A stretch of 64,000 nucleotides of DNA from Tricholomella constricta (GCA_013368375.1 JAACJP010000017.1:682001-746000); one strand, 5' to 3'. Shown: positions 21,126 through 35,113, counted from the first letter of the stretch. The notes: generated by a model from the letters alone, not told the origin. Numbers and translations: made by a program.

Positions 21126-23232
21126 CTACAGCTTAGCCACGACGAGTCCAAGGACGACGTAGAATATCGTCGCGGGGGGCGTGACGACGCAGTACGACCA
21201 GAAGATGGTGCGGCTGATGAGGCGCTCAAAGGCGTCGCCCGAGGCTGCTTGCGTGATCTATAAGCAAACCAAGTGTTGGAATTAGCACATCTTCGCGTCG
21301 TAGGGCTGGGCAGGATGCCAAAGAGCGACGCCGTACCTGAGCAAGCGTCAACGCGGGCGGGGACGACACGAGAAGGACGTTCGCCACGACGAACACGGGG
21401 CTATAGTGCATCAGCATCAGCATCATATCAAGAAAGTGCGGAAATGAGAGGGGTGGAGAACTGACTCTTCGAACACGCGCTGCCAGTCGAACTTTGCTGA
21501 GAGCGCGACGAGGGGCATGAGGAGCAATGGCGTGATGACCATCCTCGAAAGGACCGCAATCACAACCGTCTTCGTCTCACCCCGGTTGGTGTTGTCCACT
21601 TTCGTTTTGGCTGGGACAGGCGCCGCCGCCGCCGTGCACCCATACCCATGCTCAAGTCCAAGCCCAAGCCCAAGCCCGGCCCCCACGCCATTCTCGACCT
21701 CGGCCTCAGCCTCATGCTCGTGATGTCCATGCTCATTCCCCTGCTTCTTGAACCTGAAAAGGTCCTTGACGCTATGCACGAGCGTCTCCGTTGACAAGGA
21801 CGACAAGGACCGGAAGCGTCCTTCTACCGCACCGTCTCCCTCCCCTTTCCCCTCCCCCTCCTGCCCTTCACACGAGGTAGGATAGAAGTACGCGCCGAGC
21901 ACCACAAGCGTCAGAGGGATGGAGCAGTTCCCCGCGGCGCTGAGCGCGCCTTTGACGGCGAGGAGGTGGGTCTCGAGGACGTGCTGGACGGGGCGGATAC
22001 ACGCGACGACGATGGAGAGGAGCGATGCCCAGAGGGGCACCGTCATGAAGTTGTTGAAAGTCGCCCAGGCGCGGCCTAAGCGTTTCTTCAGCCCGTATTT
22101 GTGTTGTCTGGGCGTGGGTGTGGGTGTGAGGGTTGGGGTATGCGTGGGGAGCGGGAGCGGGGCGGTGTCATCCCCGGAGTCGGAGGAGGCGGAGGAGGAG
22201 GGGAGGAATGTTTCTTCTTGGGTGGGGGAGTTGGGGAAGGAGCGGTAGTAGGTTGTGCGGCGGCGCGGGGGCGGGCGGAGGGTGGGTGCGTCTGGTTCCG
22301 CGAGGTAGGTGGAGGAGTGGTGGAGTTCGCGGTCGTGATGGATGAGAAGAGGCGTTTCCTCCGTGACCACCGTTATCTCTGGTTCCTTTTCGTCATCATC
22401 GGCCTGGGAGAGGAGTCTGACGCCATAACTCCACCGAAGCTGTGGGTGGGGGAGTAAAGGTTACCACGTGGAGACGAAATGGTGGCACAAAGATGACGTA
22501 CGACCATGCCAAGGGTGCTGTATACGACGAGGTACGTCAAGGCGCGGCCAACCATGGCGTTCGTGTTGTCGTCATGGCTCCATTTGAGACTTGGGACGGA
22601 GACCACGAGGCTCTGCATGAGGGCGATCGGGAGCGAGTTGGAGTTCATGAACATGGCTGCGGCCATGGCGAAGCTCCTGCACAAGGCATGGGCCGTAAGG
22701 ACAGAATTTAAAGGAACACGGGGTCGCACGCACCGTTGTGATTTCTTCAATCCAAACATCCACCCGAGTGTAAAAGATACAGTCATCGATACGGTGGAGA
22801 CGATCACGAAGAAGATGGGGACGACCCATAGTTCTCGGAGTTTTTCTGAATCGTCCCCGATAAGAAAGTCTTTGACCGGAAACTCATGATGGGGTTGCTC
22901 ACCAGGCGACAAGAAAAAGGCCACTTTGGAGAATAGGAGCGCAGGGGTGAATAGAAATACGTTTAAGCGGTTGAGTTGCTGGACGAGATGATAATTCAAT
23001 AAGCCACCGACAGCTCAGCATAAGGTTGAGGACGCACCTTTTGAGTCTTCTTATCAAGAATACCCTGGCCTGCGAGGATATATCCTGCGAGACATAGCAA
23101 AAAGACCTCTAAGATGGACTGCAGGCAACGTGCGATGGTTAGGTCGGGCCGTGCCGGGTGCGGTGTAGCACTTACGTTAAATACGGTGAGGAGGAGAGCA
23201 GGAATGGGCGTCTGGCTGGACGCAAAACCCAT
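21126..23232 (-). CDS. Auxin efflux carrier (AEC) family transporter
   Basis: A multi-exon minus-strand gene from ATG at 23232 to TAG at 21126. The N-terminal half has LQSILEVFLLCLAGYILAGQ, LNRLNVFLFTPALLFSKVAF, VVPIFFVIVSTVSMTVSFTL and AMFMNSNSLPIALMQSLV, the last being the conserved N-(S/T)-x-x-(L/P)-P signature region of the family. A central loop of more than 100 residues is Pro/Ser-rich. The C-terminal half has LWASLLSIVVACIRPVQHVL, NCSIPLTLVVLGAYFYP, a second polar loop with repeated Leu-Gly and TVVIAVLSRMVITPLLLMPL, and it ends PPATIFYVVLGLVVAKL. The two halves of about five spans each with a long cytosolic loop match fungal AEC/PIN-like transporters of the ER or plasma membrane. The substrate is not known in fungi. 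Confidence 0.85.
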
Positions 23233-23633
23233 ACGACAGTGATTAGTCTGGGGGATAGGGTAACTGAGAGAAAGGAAAGAGAGATGGGGGAGATAGGGAT
23301 AAAAAAGGTGCGGTGCTGGAGCTGTTCATGTTCATGTTAAATGTGTGCACCGCCACCACTGCGGGAATCAATTTATGGCAAGCACGTTCGAGGGTCCAGC
23401 TCGTGGCTAGCTGCATGGATTAAGTGGGTTGGTTGGTTGCAAGCCTTGCAGGACAACGTTGGAAATAATATACGTGTTGCACGACGTCGTCCTCGATGAG
23501 CAGCTCAGTGCAGCCTCTCAAAGTCCATTGCGTCATACGTCTCAGATAACACCCGATCACAAGTCTCACCAAATTCATCCATCCTACCACCACGAAGTTC
23601 CTAAACGCCCTCATCCAACTAACTTCAACCACG

Positions 23634-24716
23634 ATGGCATGGCGTTGTACCGGCAAGAGTAACAAGGAGCTCATTTCCAACATGGCCACCGCAGGCATCT
23701 TCAAATCTGACCAAGTCGCCAACGTCAGCTCCATATCTATCATCATCACAGTAATTCTAACGCGAATCACACAGGCAATGGCAAAGGTCGACCGCGCCAA
23801 CTACGTCCGCCACGCGTACGCTGCATACGAGGATTCACCTCAGTACGCACTTCGCTTTCTCCAAAATTCATCCGCACCCGGAAGCTAATCTAATACCAGA
23901 ACAATCGGGTATGCCGCAACAATCAGCGCGCCGCACATGGTCTGTGCCCTTGCAATCACAACTTCCCATCCCGCTTACACCACCCCCCTCGCAGCACGCC
24001 TACGCAACTGAGCACCTCCTCCCATACCTGCGCCCCGGCGCGCGCGTGCTCGATGTCGGCAGCGGCAGCGGCTACCTCTGCGCCGTCCTGCACCACCTCG
24101 TCGGGCCCACCGGCAAGGTCGTAGGCATCGAGCACATACCCGAGCTCGTCGACTGGTCGGTCGACAACCTCAAGAAGGACGGGCTCGGTAAGGCTCTGGA
24201 GGATGGGAGCATCGTCGTCGTCGCCGGAGACGGCAGGAAAGGTGCGTGTCGTCGCTAGAATCACCTCTTCGTCGCGTGCGGTGCTGACTCGGACCCTGTG
24301 TCGGTGCTGCTGATTAGGATATCCAAGTGGCGGTGAGTACTTTGCCCCCATACCGATGTAGAGACTGATGCTGTGTGGATCGGCAGGCCCGTACGACGCG
24401 ATCCACGTCGGCGCAGCCGCGCCCACGCTCCCGAATGAGCTCGTCGAGCAGCTCGCGTGCCCCGGGCGCATGTTCATCCCCGTGGGCACCTACTCGCAAT
24501 ACATCCAGCACGTCGACAAGGACGCGAACGGCAAGGTTACGCATAAGGAGGTCATGGGCGTTTCGGTGCGTTGTGTTTCTTTCTTCCTCACTTCCCTTTT
24601 TCGCTGCTTCTGCTATTGTCTTCGAGAATGGCATTAAATTTCAATTATTGACGGTATACCTGGCTATGCTGCAGTACGTCCCTCTGACGGATCAGGAAAA
24701 GCAGCGAGGCGTGTGA
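23634..24716 (+). CDS. PCM1: Protein-L-isoaspartate O-methyltransferase
   Basis: Starts at ATG 23634 ([17 protein letters not shown]) and ends with TGA at 24714-24716; five or six exons. The signature order is complete: [11 protein letters not shown], the [20 protein letters not shown] region across a splice junction, SAM-binding motif [25 protein letters not shown], then the post-motif region [27 protein letters not shown], and the C-terminal [10 protein letters not shown]. The enzyme transfers a methyl group from S-adenosylmethionine to isoaspartyl residues in aged proteins, starting their repair in the cytosol. Length is typical at roughly 225-235 residues. The start lies about 0.4 kb from the divergent transporter gene, so the two share an upstream region. 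Confidence 0.9.
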
Positions 24717-26231
24717 CTGCCCAGGACGACGGGGCACGATCGCGTGGCGTGTACGACAGCGATGTCAAGATGCTTAATTACGTTTTATCTTTTATATTAC
24801 ATATGCCCTATTCCTATCATGTCGTCCGGCCAGCTAGCAACAATTTACAATCTGCGTATGCCTGTGACACGATTGCTGTACTGCACTCTCTTTCCTGCCA
24901 TACGATAGTCGCATCCGATTCCAAGAGCAGCCGTAGGTAAATAAAGATGAACTGAGGCACGGTCCAAGAACGGGTCAGCAGCCGCCCAAAGCGATGGCGG
25001 TTGCATTTAGTGGAGATGAGCGATACCTGCGATCGTCCGCTTTCTTGATGATGTCGACGGCTGTTGAACAGAACTTGAGCATTTCAGGCATTCCTGATTG
25101 ATCCCGTCCAAGGATGACCATAGACTGTCAAGTAAAAGGCAAGCGGGGTTAACAGACGCCCGAGAGTTCTAGTTTTGTGCTGCGGAATATAGGCGCGGTC
25201 ATTTTGACGTGGCCATCATGCCGAAGCTGGAGATGTCAAGATATTTGGGGCAAGCACGGGGAAACATATACACAGCGAGGGGCGCTTGAAGCGCGGGTTT
25301 GCGACTGAGGCCGAGGATTTGCAAAAACAAGCAGGGAGAGATCATTGTCAGCGTGCGTCGAGTGGTCTGGATGGATGCAGGGCCGTCGGGGGAAGAGACT
25401 CAGATGGACTCCGACGATTCAGACGTGGTAATTGCGAAGCCTGGCGAGAACTCGGTCGTAAATAACTCAAGAAGGGCTGAGGCCATGTTTGTGGGCAGGA
25501 TTGACAGGTAGTGGGATCACGACACGAGACGCAGTTCAGAGTCCGCGAAGATGTTGGGGGATGTCGACACCGGGAATAGAACGGGATGCGGATTGATTCG
25601 GGGCTCGAGGAGCTGTGGAAGGGCCCGGGAGGACATCCCCATCGACGTGGAGGGGCTGGGGTGCCCACGGGTGGGGGAAGATGGTGGGAGAGAGGATGGA
25701 GGCGAGCGGAGTGTAGCGGGAGTTGGGTCGGAGCCAGAGTGAGCTAGGACGGTGAAATGGTTGGCAAGATATATGCTAGCGTCGGGTCAGATAACGCTGA
25801 GATAGCTATGGGGGCTTGGGGAAGCGCTGGGGACGTTGGAGAGATTGATGGCAGTCGAGGACGCACGGGCCAAGGATATAAGGTTCAATGTTCACACGTG
25901 TACGGGTCAATTCTCTCGCAACGCCAGCGCGTGTGTCCTCGAGTCCCTCCGCAGCTAGCCACCACCGAGCCCGCCTTGCATCCGTGTCGTGCAGCCGTAG
26001 TCGTGCCTCCCCGTCGTGGTGCCAGACGCCCTTTTTAGTCCCAGAGCGGACCTCAACCAAGTCTGAGCGGCGACGAGATCGGAACCTCGCAGTTTGAGTC
26101 GGAGTGAGCATTACTTCCACATCCCGCTCGCCACCGAGTGTCTGCCCGTACATCCCCTACTGCGACTGACTATATGCCCCCCATGCGCCACAGATCCCCC
26201 ACCACCGCCCCCTCGCCGCCTGCCCTCGGCA
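24717..26231. other. Long intergenic region upstream of the Zn2Cys6 gene
   Basis: About 1.5 kb with no gene I can support. It holds the 3' end of the methyltransferase gene and probably a long 5' leader/promoter for the regulator gene at 26232. Short frames around 25300-26040 on both strands are Gly-, Arg- or Pro-rich and look like chance frames in G/C-rich DNA. Confidence 0.4.
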
Positions 26232-27540
26232 ATGACCACTGAGCCACCCAAAGCACCGCCTTCTCAGGAACCCCAGTATCCCCCAGCCCCAGTCGCCTAT
26301 CCCCATCATCTCGGTCCCTATCCACATGCGCCCCCTGGCCACTATCCATATCTCCCCTTTCCCCCCCCAGATGCTGCTTCCGCTGAAAACGGCCAGAATG
26401 GTGCCCCGCCTGGTTTCATGATGTTCCACCCCCCGCCCGGCATGCTTTACTATCCGGCTGCGCAGACCCAACGTACGCTGCCTTTCTATTATCATCCTGC
26501 AAGCATCTTGACAACTGAAACATCTGATCCCCGTAGCGTACAGTCCCCCACCGAACTCACAGGTGCCATCTGCGCTAGCCCGTCCCAAACGCAAGCAGGT
26601 CAAGATGGCGGTACGTGGTAGCCTTTTCGCGAAATGATCTACCCATCGGCTCATATTTACTATCTCTAGTGTACGAATTGCGCTCAGGCGTGTAAGCGCT
26701 GCGATGAGAATCGACCTTGCGAGCGGTGCATCAAGTACAACATCGCAGACAGCTGTATCGACGGCCAGCGCAAGGAGCGTAAAAAGGGCATCAAGCGCGG
26801 CCCGTACAAGCGCAAGAATAAGATGTCCGGTGGCGAGGGCGGTTCTCCCTCATTTGCAGGTAAAATTTACATACACGCGACCCACCACATTGCACCGCTC
26901 ACTCGCGCGCTCCGCAGAGGCCCCAGCCGAGTCTTCCGTCGGCGAATGGGCACCATCCGGCGCACAGCCCGCCACGACACCCGCCACCACCGCCGCGGCC
27001 ATCCAAGCCGTCTCTCAGCAGTTCGTGCCTGGCTCCGGGCCCGGCGGCGAGCCCTTCTACCCGCTCTACTACCCGCCGCACGCGTTCCTTCCCCCGCCCC
27101 CCACTGATGGCACAGAGGCCCAATCCCACCCCAGCGGCGCGCCGCCCCCGCCGCCCATGACGTATTTCCTCCCCGGACCGTATCCCCCGTTTCCATATCC
27201 TGGATTCATGCATGGTCCGCCGCCCCCGCATCTGCAGCAACCGCCCCAACCCCAGCCTCAACCTATCCCCCCGCCCGCGTCCGTGACGGCGCAGCCTCCG
27301 CCCCCGGTGACAGTTGATCCTGCGGGCGCTGCGAAGCCGGCCAGTGCGAATGGGAGCGATGTGAGCACGGCCACTGAGACGAGCGCGGGTGCTGGGGCTG
27401 AGAACGGCAGCAAGAAGCGCGGACGCGGGGCGAAGAATGGGGCAGAGCCCAAGGCGAAGAAGGCGAAACGCGGTTCAGGGAAGGGATCCAAGGACGACGA
27501 TGCGGGTGCGGCGGGTGGGGAAGGCGGGGAGGCCGAGTGA
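26232..27540 (+). CDS. Zn2Cys6 transcription factor with proline-rich flanks
   Basis: Starts at ATG 26232 (MTTEPPKAPPSQ). Four exons: the junctions at AAQTQ^PYSPPP, KQVKMA^CTNC and SPSFA^EAPAE all restore the frame. The zinc cluster is CTNCAQACKRCDENRPCERC followed by eight residues and a sixth Cys (C-x2-C-x6-C-x5-C-x2-C-x8-C), with an extra Cys inside the first loop. A strongly basic linker follows (KERKKGIKRGPYKRKNK). The N-terminal region and about 150 residues after the finger are rich in Pro, Tyr and His-Pro pairs, as in activation regions. The C-terminus is basic then acidic (KKRGRGAKNGAEPKAKKAKR, then Asp/Glu/Gly). It is a nuclear DNA-binding protein by family. The mid-protein position of the finger is conserved in similar basidiomycete proteins as I recall them. 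Target genes are unknown. Confidence 0.85.
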
Positions 27541-28521
27541 CGAAGCTGTGTGATGATGAGATGTTGTTTTGTTGCTGTGCTCTGCGCTTCCTCGATTTTT
27601 TTTGTAAGTGAAATACAATCTTTTTAATGCGTGATGCTTGACGGTCGTATGTGTCCCCTCTTCGTCACACGCAGGGTTGTCTTGTGTACCGACTCCCCAC
27701 CACCCTCGACCGGCATGTGTATGTGCATTTCCAAGTCCCAGAGCCAACTGGAAACCACCACCAATCATATTCGACTCTCAACGTCGTTGTCTGTCTCTCA
27801 CCCTTCTACAACTCCCATCCCCAACAGAATGCCCTCGACACGCCCACGATAATCGCGCGTGTCCGGGTGTCCGCTGGCTTTTTGACCTACAACCGGGCCC
27901 GCATCGGGTCTACCGCCCACGCTCCCGATCCTGCTTGTGGACCCTGTTGTCAGTGTCAAATGACCCTCGGAGACTCTTGTTGCTTTTTTTTCCCGTTCTT
28001 TAAAGGAAACCTGCCGACTCCCCGACTTCCCGATCTTGTTGGAGGGAGGGATGGAGGGGTGAGGCAGTGAAAAAAAAGTAACAGTGATGTGTCTCTTCCT
28101 TTTTGTTCGAGATGCTTGAAAACTATGTATTTATTTGTGCTTCGTATCTTCCCTTTCGCCGTCGTCCTCGTGATTTGTTTGTTCGTTTTGCCCAGAATAA
28201 CGCTATCCTATCTATTCTTCCGTGTACTGCTACGGCCCGCCGTCCCGTCCGTTTTATGTACGTACCTTCCCCCAACTCTCGTGTGGTTGTGTTGTAGAAC
28301 TCTTCCAGTCTGGATGTATGTGTCCTCGATTCCCTATCAGAATCCATCTATGTATTTATTTGTCTGCAACGGCAGCCTATCGCCTTGGCCCGGTTCAAAA
28401 GTTTTCTCTGCGTGGTCACGACTCGTTGCTTCGATATTCGCCACCCTTACAAATCGCCCAGGACCGAATTCCAAAATAGGACCTCTTCGGCGACGTCATC
28501 ATATGGGCACTTGGAGTAGTA
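27541..28521. other. 3' region of the regulator gene and OYE promoter
   Basis: About 1 kb of pyrimidine-rich plus-strand sequence. Hydrophobic open frames (for example 28089-28526) arise from T/C-rich composition and carry no domain. It probably comprises the 3' UTR of the Zn2Cys6 gene and the promoter of the OYE gene at 28573. Confidence 0.45.
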
Positions 28522-28527
28522 TATAAA
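28522..28527 (+). promoter_or_regulatory. TATA box of OYE gene
   Basis: TATAAA within AGTATATAAAGGC, 46 bp upstream of the start codon at 28573. The strong TATA context suggests an inducible promoter. Confidence 0.6.
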
Positions 28528-28560
28528 GGCAGCGCGTATCCCAACTCCCCGTCTTGATAA

Positions 28561-30003
<1,443 letters not shown>

Positions 30004-30299
30004 ACGTATCAATATTAATGAGGAAAGGATAGGTCGGAAGAATACCAAGTAGACTGATAGGTTGACTGTATTGGACTCGCAAAGTCGTATTGCAACAAGG
30101 TCGGAATCAATGCGCGAGAACATGTAGATAATTATAAGCGCGGTCGGTGAAAGAGGACCACCTCCTAGCCAGGGGTGATTTGATTTCTCCAATCTCTGAA
30201 TTCTAGGGTAATAATGTAGGGTAACATGCTATGCATCTATGAGAAGCTCCAGGGCAATGCAACATACTGTCTCACGCAAAAGGTGCAGAAATAGTCTAC

Positions 30300-31742
30300 T
30301 TAATTCTTCTTCTCCTCCTCTCCACCGTACGCCTTGACCGCCCTCCCAACAAAGCCCCAACCAATCTGGTTAGCCTGGCGAATCTGCACACCCAAATCGT
30401 CCGCGAATGCCCACACAAGGCCCGGATTCTTCTGGAACCCACGCCCAACAAGGACTGCGTCAGCCTGGCCCTTGTCCAGGACGGCCTGTGCGATGTGGCC
30501 GCTTGTGATCTGCCCGACGACACCGACGAGGAGGCCATGGCCCGCCGGAAGCGAGCGCTTCACGGCCTCGGCGAAGCCGGCCTGGTACGCGGGCCCGCCC
30601 TTGACCTTCTGCAGGGGGTGCGTGCCGCCGGAGGAGACGTCGAGGAAGTCGACCCCGTGCTCGAAGAGGATGGGCGCGAGGCGCACGGTATCTTGCGGGG
30701 TCCAGGAGGGCTCGTTCGGGAGGCTCTCCTCGAGCCAGTCCGTCGCTGATATCCTGCCTTCCGCGTAAGTAGACATCCGTCATGACATTTTTTTTATCAG
30801 GAGAGAGACGTACCTGAGGAAGAGAGGCGTGTCCTTGGGTATCACTGCGCGGACGGCATCGACGATCTCCAGGGTCAGCCGTGTGCGGTTCTCGAAGCTG
30901 CCTCCATACTCGTCCGTGCGCTTGTTGCTGATGGGGCTGATGAACGAATGCAGCAGGTACCCGTGCGCGTTGTGGATCTCCACCACGTCGAAGCCCGCTT
31001 TGATTGCCCTCACGGCCGCGTCCGCGAACGCCTGCACGATGTCCTTGATGCCCTCTTTCGTGAGCTCCTTCGGCTGTGCCATCGCCTCGCTGTATGGGAT
31101 GGGCGACGGTGCCCACACGTCGTCGGGCCACCCCCCAACCTCGACAGACGACAGCGGGTCCCCGTTGATCCAGGGCGCGACGCCGGAAGCTTTGCGTCCT
31201 GCGTGTGCGAGCTGCACGGCCATTTTCTGTCCTTGCGTGTGCGCGAAGTCGATTATGTTGGCGAGCGGCGCGATATGCTCGTCGGACCAGATGCCGGCGT
31301 CTTGAGGCGTGATGCGGCCGTGGCTCTGGACGGCGATGGCTTCGACGAACGTGAGGCCGGGTCCACGCGTAAAGATGCCGCCAACTTCGAAGGCAGGAGA
31401 ACGTGAGCGATGCCATGGCCGGCAGAAAAGGAACTCATCAAGTAACGTACGGTGCGTGAGATGCCACGGCTGGACAACACCATTTTGGGAGGAATATTGG
31501 CAGAGTGGAGAAAGCTGCGTGGGAGACGGCAATGAGGATAAGCGGCGATAGGTGAACGGTTAAAAACCGCGCACCATTATCCGGTTCTGCATTTCAAGGC
31601 CCCGGATCTTGAATGGCTGGAAGAGTTTTGGAATTGGCTTTCCACTGGGCTGGGGATCCAGGGCTGTACCGGACGGCGGGAGCTGCGCAGGCGTAAAGTA
31701 TGGGACATTTGGTGCAGGGACGTTGACGTTGTTGGGGGCCAT
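30300..31742 (-). CDS. Old Yellow Enzyme, YqjM-type NADH:flavin oxidoreductase (copy 2)
   Basis: Minus-strand paralogue of the gene at 28573-30003, starting at ATG 31742 (MAPNNVNVPAPNVPYF; an upstream in-frame ATG at 31778 precedes the conserved start) and stopping at 30300-30302. Introns fall at NRIM^LSPLCQYS, WHLTH^LGGIF and PLFLR^ISATDWL, the same as in copy 1. The active-site features are intact: LSPLCQYS, VQLAHAGRK, EIHNAHGYLLHSF, DEYGGSFENR, VGVVGQI and VGRGFQKNPG. The two genes converge, with 296 bp between stop codons. An A/T-rich TTTAAAA on the minus strand about 50 bp upstream of the start may act as the TATA element. The C-terminus is extended and charged (YGGEEEKKN). A role in detoxification or secondary metabolism is possible but not shown. 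Confidence 0.92.
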
Positions 31743-32955
31743 TTTTAAGGAACATACGTTGGGATGCGCCTCTTCCATGACGAATCCTTTTAAAGCTGGA
31801 CTTCGGAAGATTTCCGGAATATGTAGCCGGGAGGGCTGCTGACTACTGTTCAGTAAATTTCACTCACCGTAAGTAACGACATAGTCAGCGAGCTAGCTGA
31901 TCAATCACAGAATCGCCAAGGTGCCACAAGGTGACCACGGCTCCGAGCAAATATGGATAATCAGAGAACTCACATGCACATCGGGCTGTAGAAGCCATCT
32001 TAAGAGTGAGATCCAGTCTGCTCAAGCAAGTCCTTTGCTCAGCTTGGAAAAAAAATCGTAGAACTCGTATTTCTGGGTGCCAAAATTACAGTAATCAAAC
32101 GCGTACTAAATTTGACTGCTATTTAGCAAAATTTTCCAAAGATGATCGGATTTCACACCTCTACTGCACACTGACGCGATCCGCCAGTATCCATCGATCT
32201 ATAACACGATAACTTCGAAAGTTATTGGGTGTTCCAAAAAATGGCGAGCACCAGTCCAAGAGTAGTCTGAATCGAGTTACATGGCCAAAAAGGCCGTGAG
32301 CCACGAAGTGAACTGAAGGACGAGCAATCGGCACCGGGGATTACACGGAGTACAATCCATAACCAGATAAAAGACTGTTCGCCCAATCTCCACGACATTT
32401 CCCAAGGCCACAGCTCCTCCGTACCCTCCCCATGTCAGGATCTTGGGGTATAATTGGGTAGAGCGCGCCGTATTTCTGGTATGTCGGTTGGCGGTTAAAG
32501 CCAGACCCAGCAAGAGTCGATCGGGGGAGATTAAAATGCTCAGACCTTAGCCCGCTCGCGAAATGAGATATGCACCACGAAGGGATATCTGGTGCGGTGC
32601 GAGCATCGTGGCTTTCGGACTGGTGCTGAAGAAAAATGTGCTTTGACTCGTGCACAATTTTATACCGACCCTCAAACAACCGCAAACTTCGCAGATCCGG
32701 TCCGGGGTTCCATACTTTCTACCTCGATGTCAACTTGACCAGACGACATGGCCTTGCGAATTATCAGTCGTTATCGTACATAAAAGGTAGCGATCGATTG
32801 ACGATAACATAGAATGTAATCTTCCGAAGCGCAAGGCAGGCTGTACCCCTCAGTTGTCTCTCAGTAAGGGTATAATTTCTAAAGAGAGGAGCCCATAAGC
32901 CCTACGTTTGACTATGAGCAACCTCAAGGAAATGGAATTATTACTTTTAACTTAC
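31743..32955. other. Intergenic, no gene recognised
   Basis: About 1.2 kb. It contains the upstream region of OYE copy 2 on the left and, on the right, the unresolved last exon and 3' UTR of the minus-strand DUF3455 gene. Minus-strand frames at 32277-32685 have no recognisable motifs. Confidence 0.4.
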
Positions 32956-33796
32956 AATACTTCGCGGCGTATTTGACTGCGATATCGGCGGTTCCGGGTG
33001 TGCACTATGGTGTTAAAGTCAGTGGGATGATCACAATGGTGTGGCCGACAAGACGTACAGTTGCAGGAGGCTGTCCGCCTCGGGTGTCAACACGGTAGAT
33101 TTCTGTAGCCAGGGAGCCAGCAACGGATTTGAGCAAAACCCAATCGACGTCCTTTGTGCCGGTGGGAGCAACGAAACCGGCGGACTTGGCCGCTACGACA
33201 TAGGCGTCTGGGTTACCGTTAGTCGTACCCTGCGAGGTGAAGTCCCACTTCGGGCTCGAACCTGTCCCTGATGCGTTAGGGACATAGTAGTGCTGACCTT
33301 GATGCAATGTATAATATTAGCACAAGCGTTCATCTCGAGGTACAGAGATGCGAATTACCAAGGACAGCCGGGGTGGTGGTGGCGTGAAGGAAGGAAATAA
33401 TTGTCTGGGCGGTCAGAATTGGAGGAGCAGCGTCCCAAATTTGGTATGCGGCATCTGCAATGTTTGAGAAAAGAGGAGCATTGTAGAGGCAGCCGATGTC
33501 GAATAATTCAGCAACTGCGCCAACGATGCTGTAAAGGTGTCATAATTAATCTTCAGAACTTTAATTAGCGACGATGTTGGGACGTACGTGTACGTTCCTG
33601 CACTGCTACAGGTGTAATTCTGCGTGCCAATAGCGACCGCGACGTATGAAGGCTTGGCTGTGGGTGCCGGAAGCGGGGCTTGACCTTTGGGGTAGGCGAT
33701 TTTGGCTTTAGAGATATCACAACTGGTGTGGTGTGAGCCAGGGGCAGCGTGAGCGCAAGATGCGAGGACAAGTGTAAGGAATGTGATAGCCAACAT
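32956..33796 (-). CDS. Secreted DUF3455 protein (3' end unresolved)
   Basis: Starts at ATG 33796 with a clear signal peptide (MLAITFLTLVLASCAHAAPG). Exons joined through GT-AG introns read QNYTCSSAGTYT^SIVGAVAELF, DIGCLYNAPLFSNIADAAYQ, IWDAAPPILTAQTIISFL, PAVLG^QHYYVPN, GSSPKWDFTSQG, NPDAYVVAAKSAGFVAPTG, KDVDWVLLKSVAGSLATEIY, RVDTRGGQPPAT^CTPGTADI and AVKYAAKY. These are hallmark blocks of fungal DUF3455 proteins, some of which are loosely labelled malate dehydrogenase in databases without support. After AVKYAAKY a GTAAGT donor follows at 32955, and I could not place the final few residues (usually W-x-FGG). The protein is probably extracellular; function is unknown. The copy sits between OYE genes, but nothing else ties it to them. 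Confidence 0.8.
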
Positions 33797-35113
33797 TTCA
33801 GCGATCGTTCACGCAGGCACGTAGGAGGGTGGCAAGGATAGCTGAACGGATAGAACTAGGTTGTAAGAAGGTATTTCCTTCAATGCAAGGTTTTATAGGA
33901 AAGCGCAAGGCTCAAATAGATATCATTTTTCTGCCGATCTGTAAACTTCACTATGGTGGCGGATGTGGCACTTACCTGCAACATCGATACCTTGTCCGGA
34001 TATCATGTAGTGGGCGCTACCTCAGACCCTGGCAACGACATCGAAAAGTTGCAACTTACGCCATCCTCTGTCAACGCTTCAAACCAGCCAGTGAACCTGC
34101 TACAGCAGGTTTGCGAAGTGAAGGAAGTCGCATCAGTACGAAAGCTAAGTTCCAGCGCCCGATCTGTCGATCAAACACTGGACAAATCTGCGATGTCGAT
34201 GGGTATATCCATCCATCCATCTATTGACAGAATAGGGTCAAAAATGATTGGGTGACAGAACTAAATTTGGTGTCCACTTACACCGAAATATGCATCGCAA
34301 GTGCGTCACTTTTGGTACACGCCAACGAGTCGCCCTGAGTGGCATCTAGTTAGTGGCCCTCATTAGACCCGTCAAACCGTCGTCCCTTGATAAAAGAAAA
34401 GGCGCAGATAACGTTAGCACTCGGCCATCTGAGACCGACGACCTGGTATAATCGAACGAGCGGTTCAAGAAAATCTCGACGGAGCCGAGTGTTATTATTG
34501 GAGGACGACTTGAGAGAAAGAAGGCAGAAGTGGTAGTACCCCAACATCAGCCAGGTCAGCCATGTTTCATCTACATCAAACGAGAGGCTTTCGATACGGC
34601 ATGACAGACGCAGACCACCTGCGAATCGCGACAGTGCGAGGAAAGGGGTGCCAAACGGGTGACAGTTGAATGCTTGAAGCATTCATATTTATCGATGTCA
34701 TGCGCCGAGCTCGACGCGCGGTGTCTAACGCATGCAGTGCAGTGAGAAAGTGACGAAGCCATCAAGATGCTGGGAAATGGTCCTCACGTGAATGAGCGTG
34801 GAGAAAATTGTTTGTCAAAGAAATTCCTGCAAGTATCGGACCTGTGCAGCCCACCGTTGTGTCGAGTCAGAGATACATCCGAACCTGAGGTCGGATGATT
34901 GCTCTTCAATTAGTTTGAAATGAGGCAAAATGATAGAGGGCTGCAAAGGTCCGCTTCCTGAAGTTCGTGGGTAATGAACTAAGGTTTGAACTGATTATTG
35001 TGCAGGACGTAGTTGGATTGATATGGATATCCAGAGAGAAGCCCGCACCTTTAAAAATTACTAACAGTGCGAACAAAACAGGTCATTGTCATTTCCAGCT
35101 AGATGTTTAGGTA
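33797..35113. other. Intergenic, no gene recognised
   Basis: About 1.3 kb containing the promoter of the DUF3455 gene and the 3' region of the minus-strand OYE-like gene. Frames of 100-130 codons on both strands (33829-34255, 34350-34682) lack recognisable domains or consistent splice sites. Confidence 0.4.

Noticed and set aside
21650..21690. CCCAAG short tandem repeat as a regulatory repeat
   Set aside because: It is coding on the minus strand for a Leu-Gly repeat in a loop of the AEC transporter.
22101..22457. Glycine/valine-rich plus-strand frame
   Set aside because: It is antisense to the Pro/Ser-rich loop of the AEC transporter, and composition explains the openness.
28089..28526. 145-codon hydrophobic plus-strand frame
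   Set aside because: Hydrophobicity comes from a T/C-rich promoter; it overlaps the TATA box of the OYE gene and has no homologous motif.
30334..30768. 144-codon plus-strand frame
   Set aside because: Antisense to the conserved C-terminal exon of OYE copy 2.
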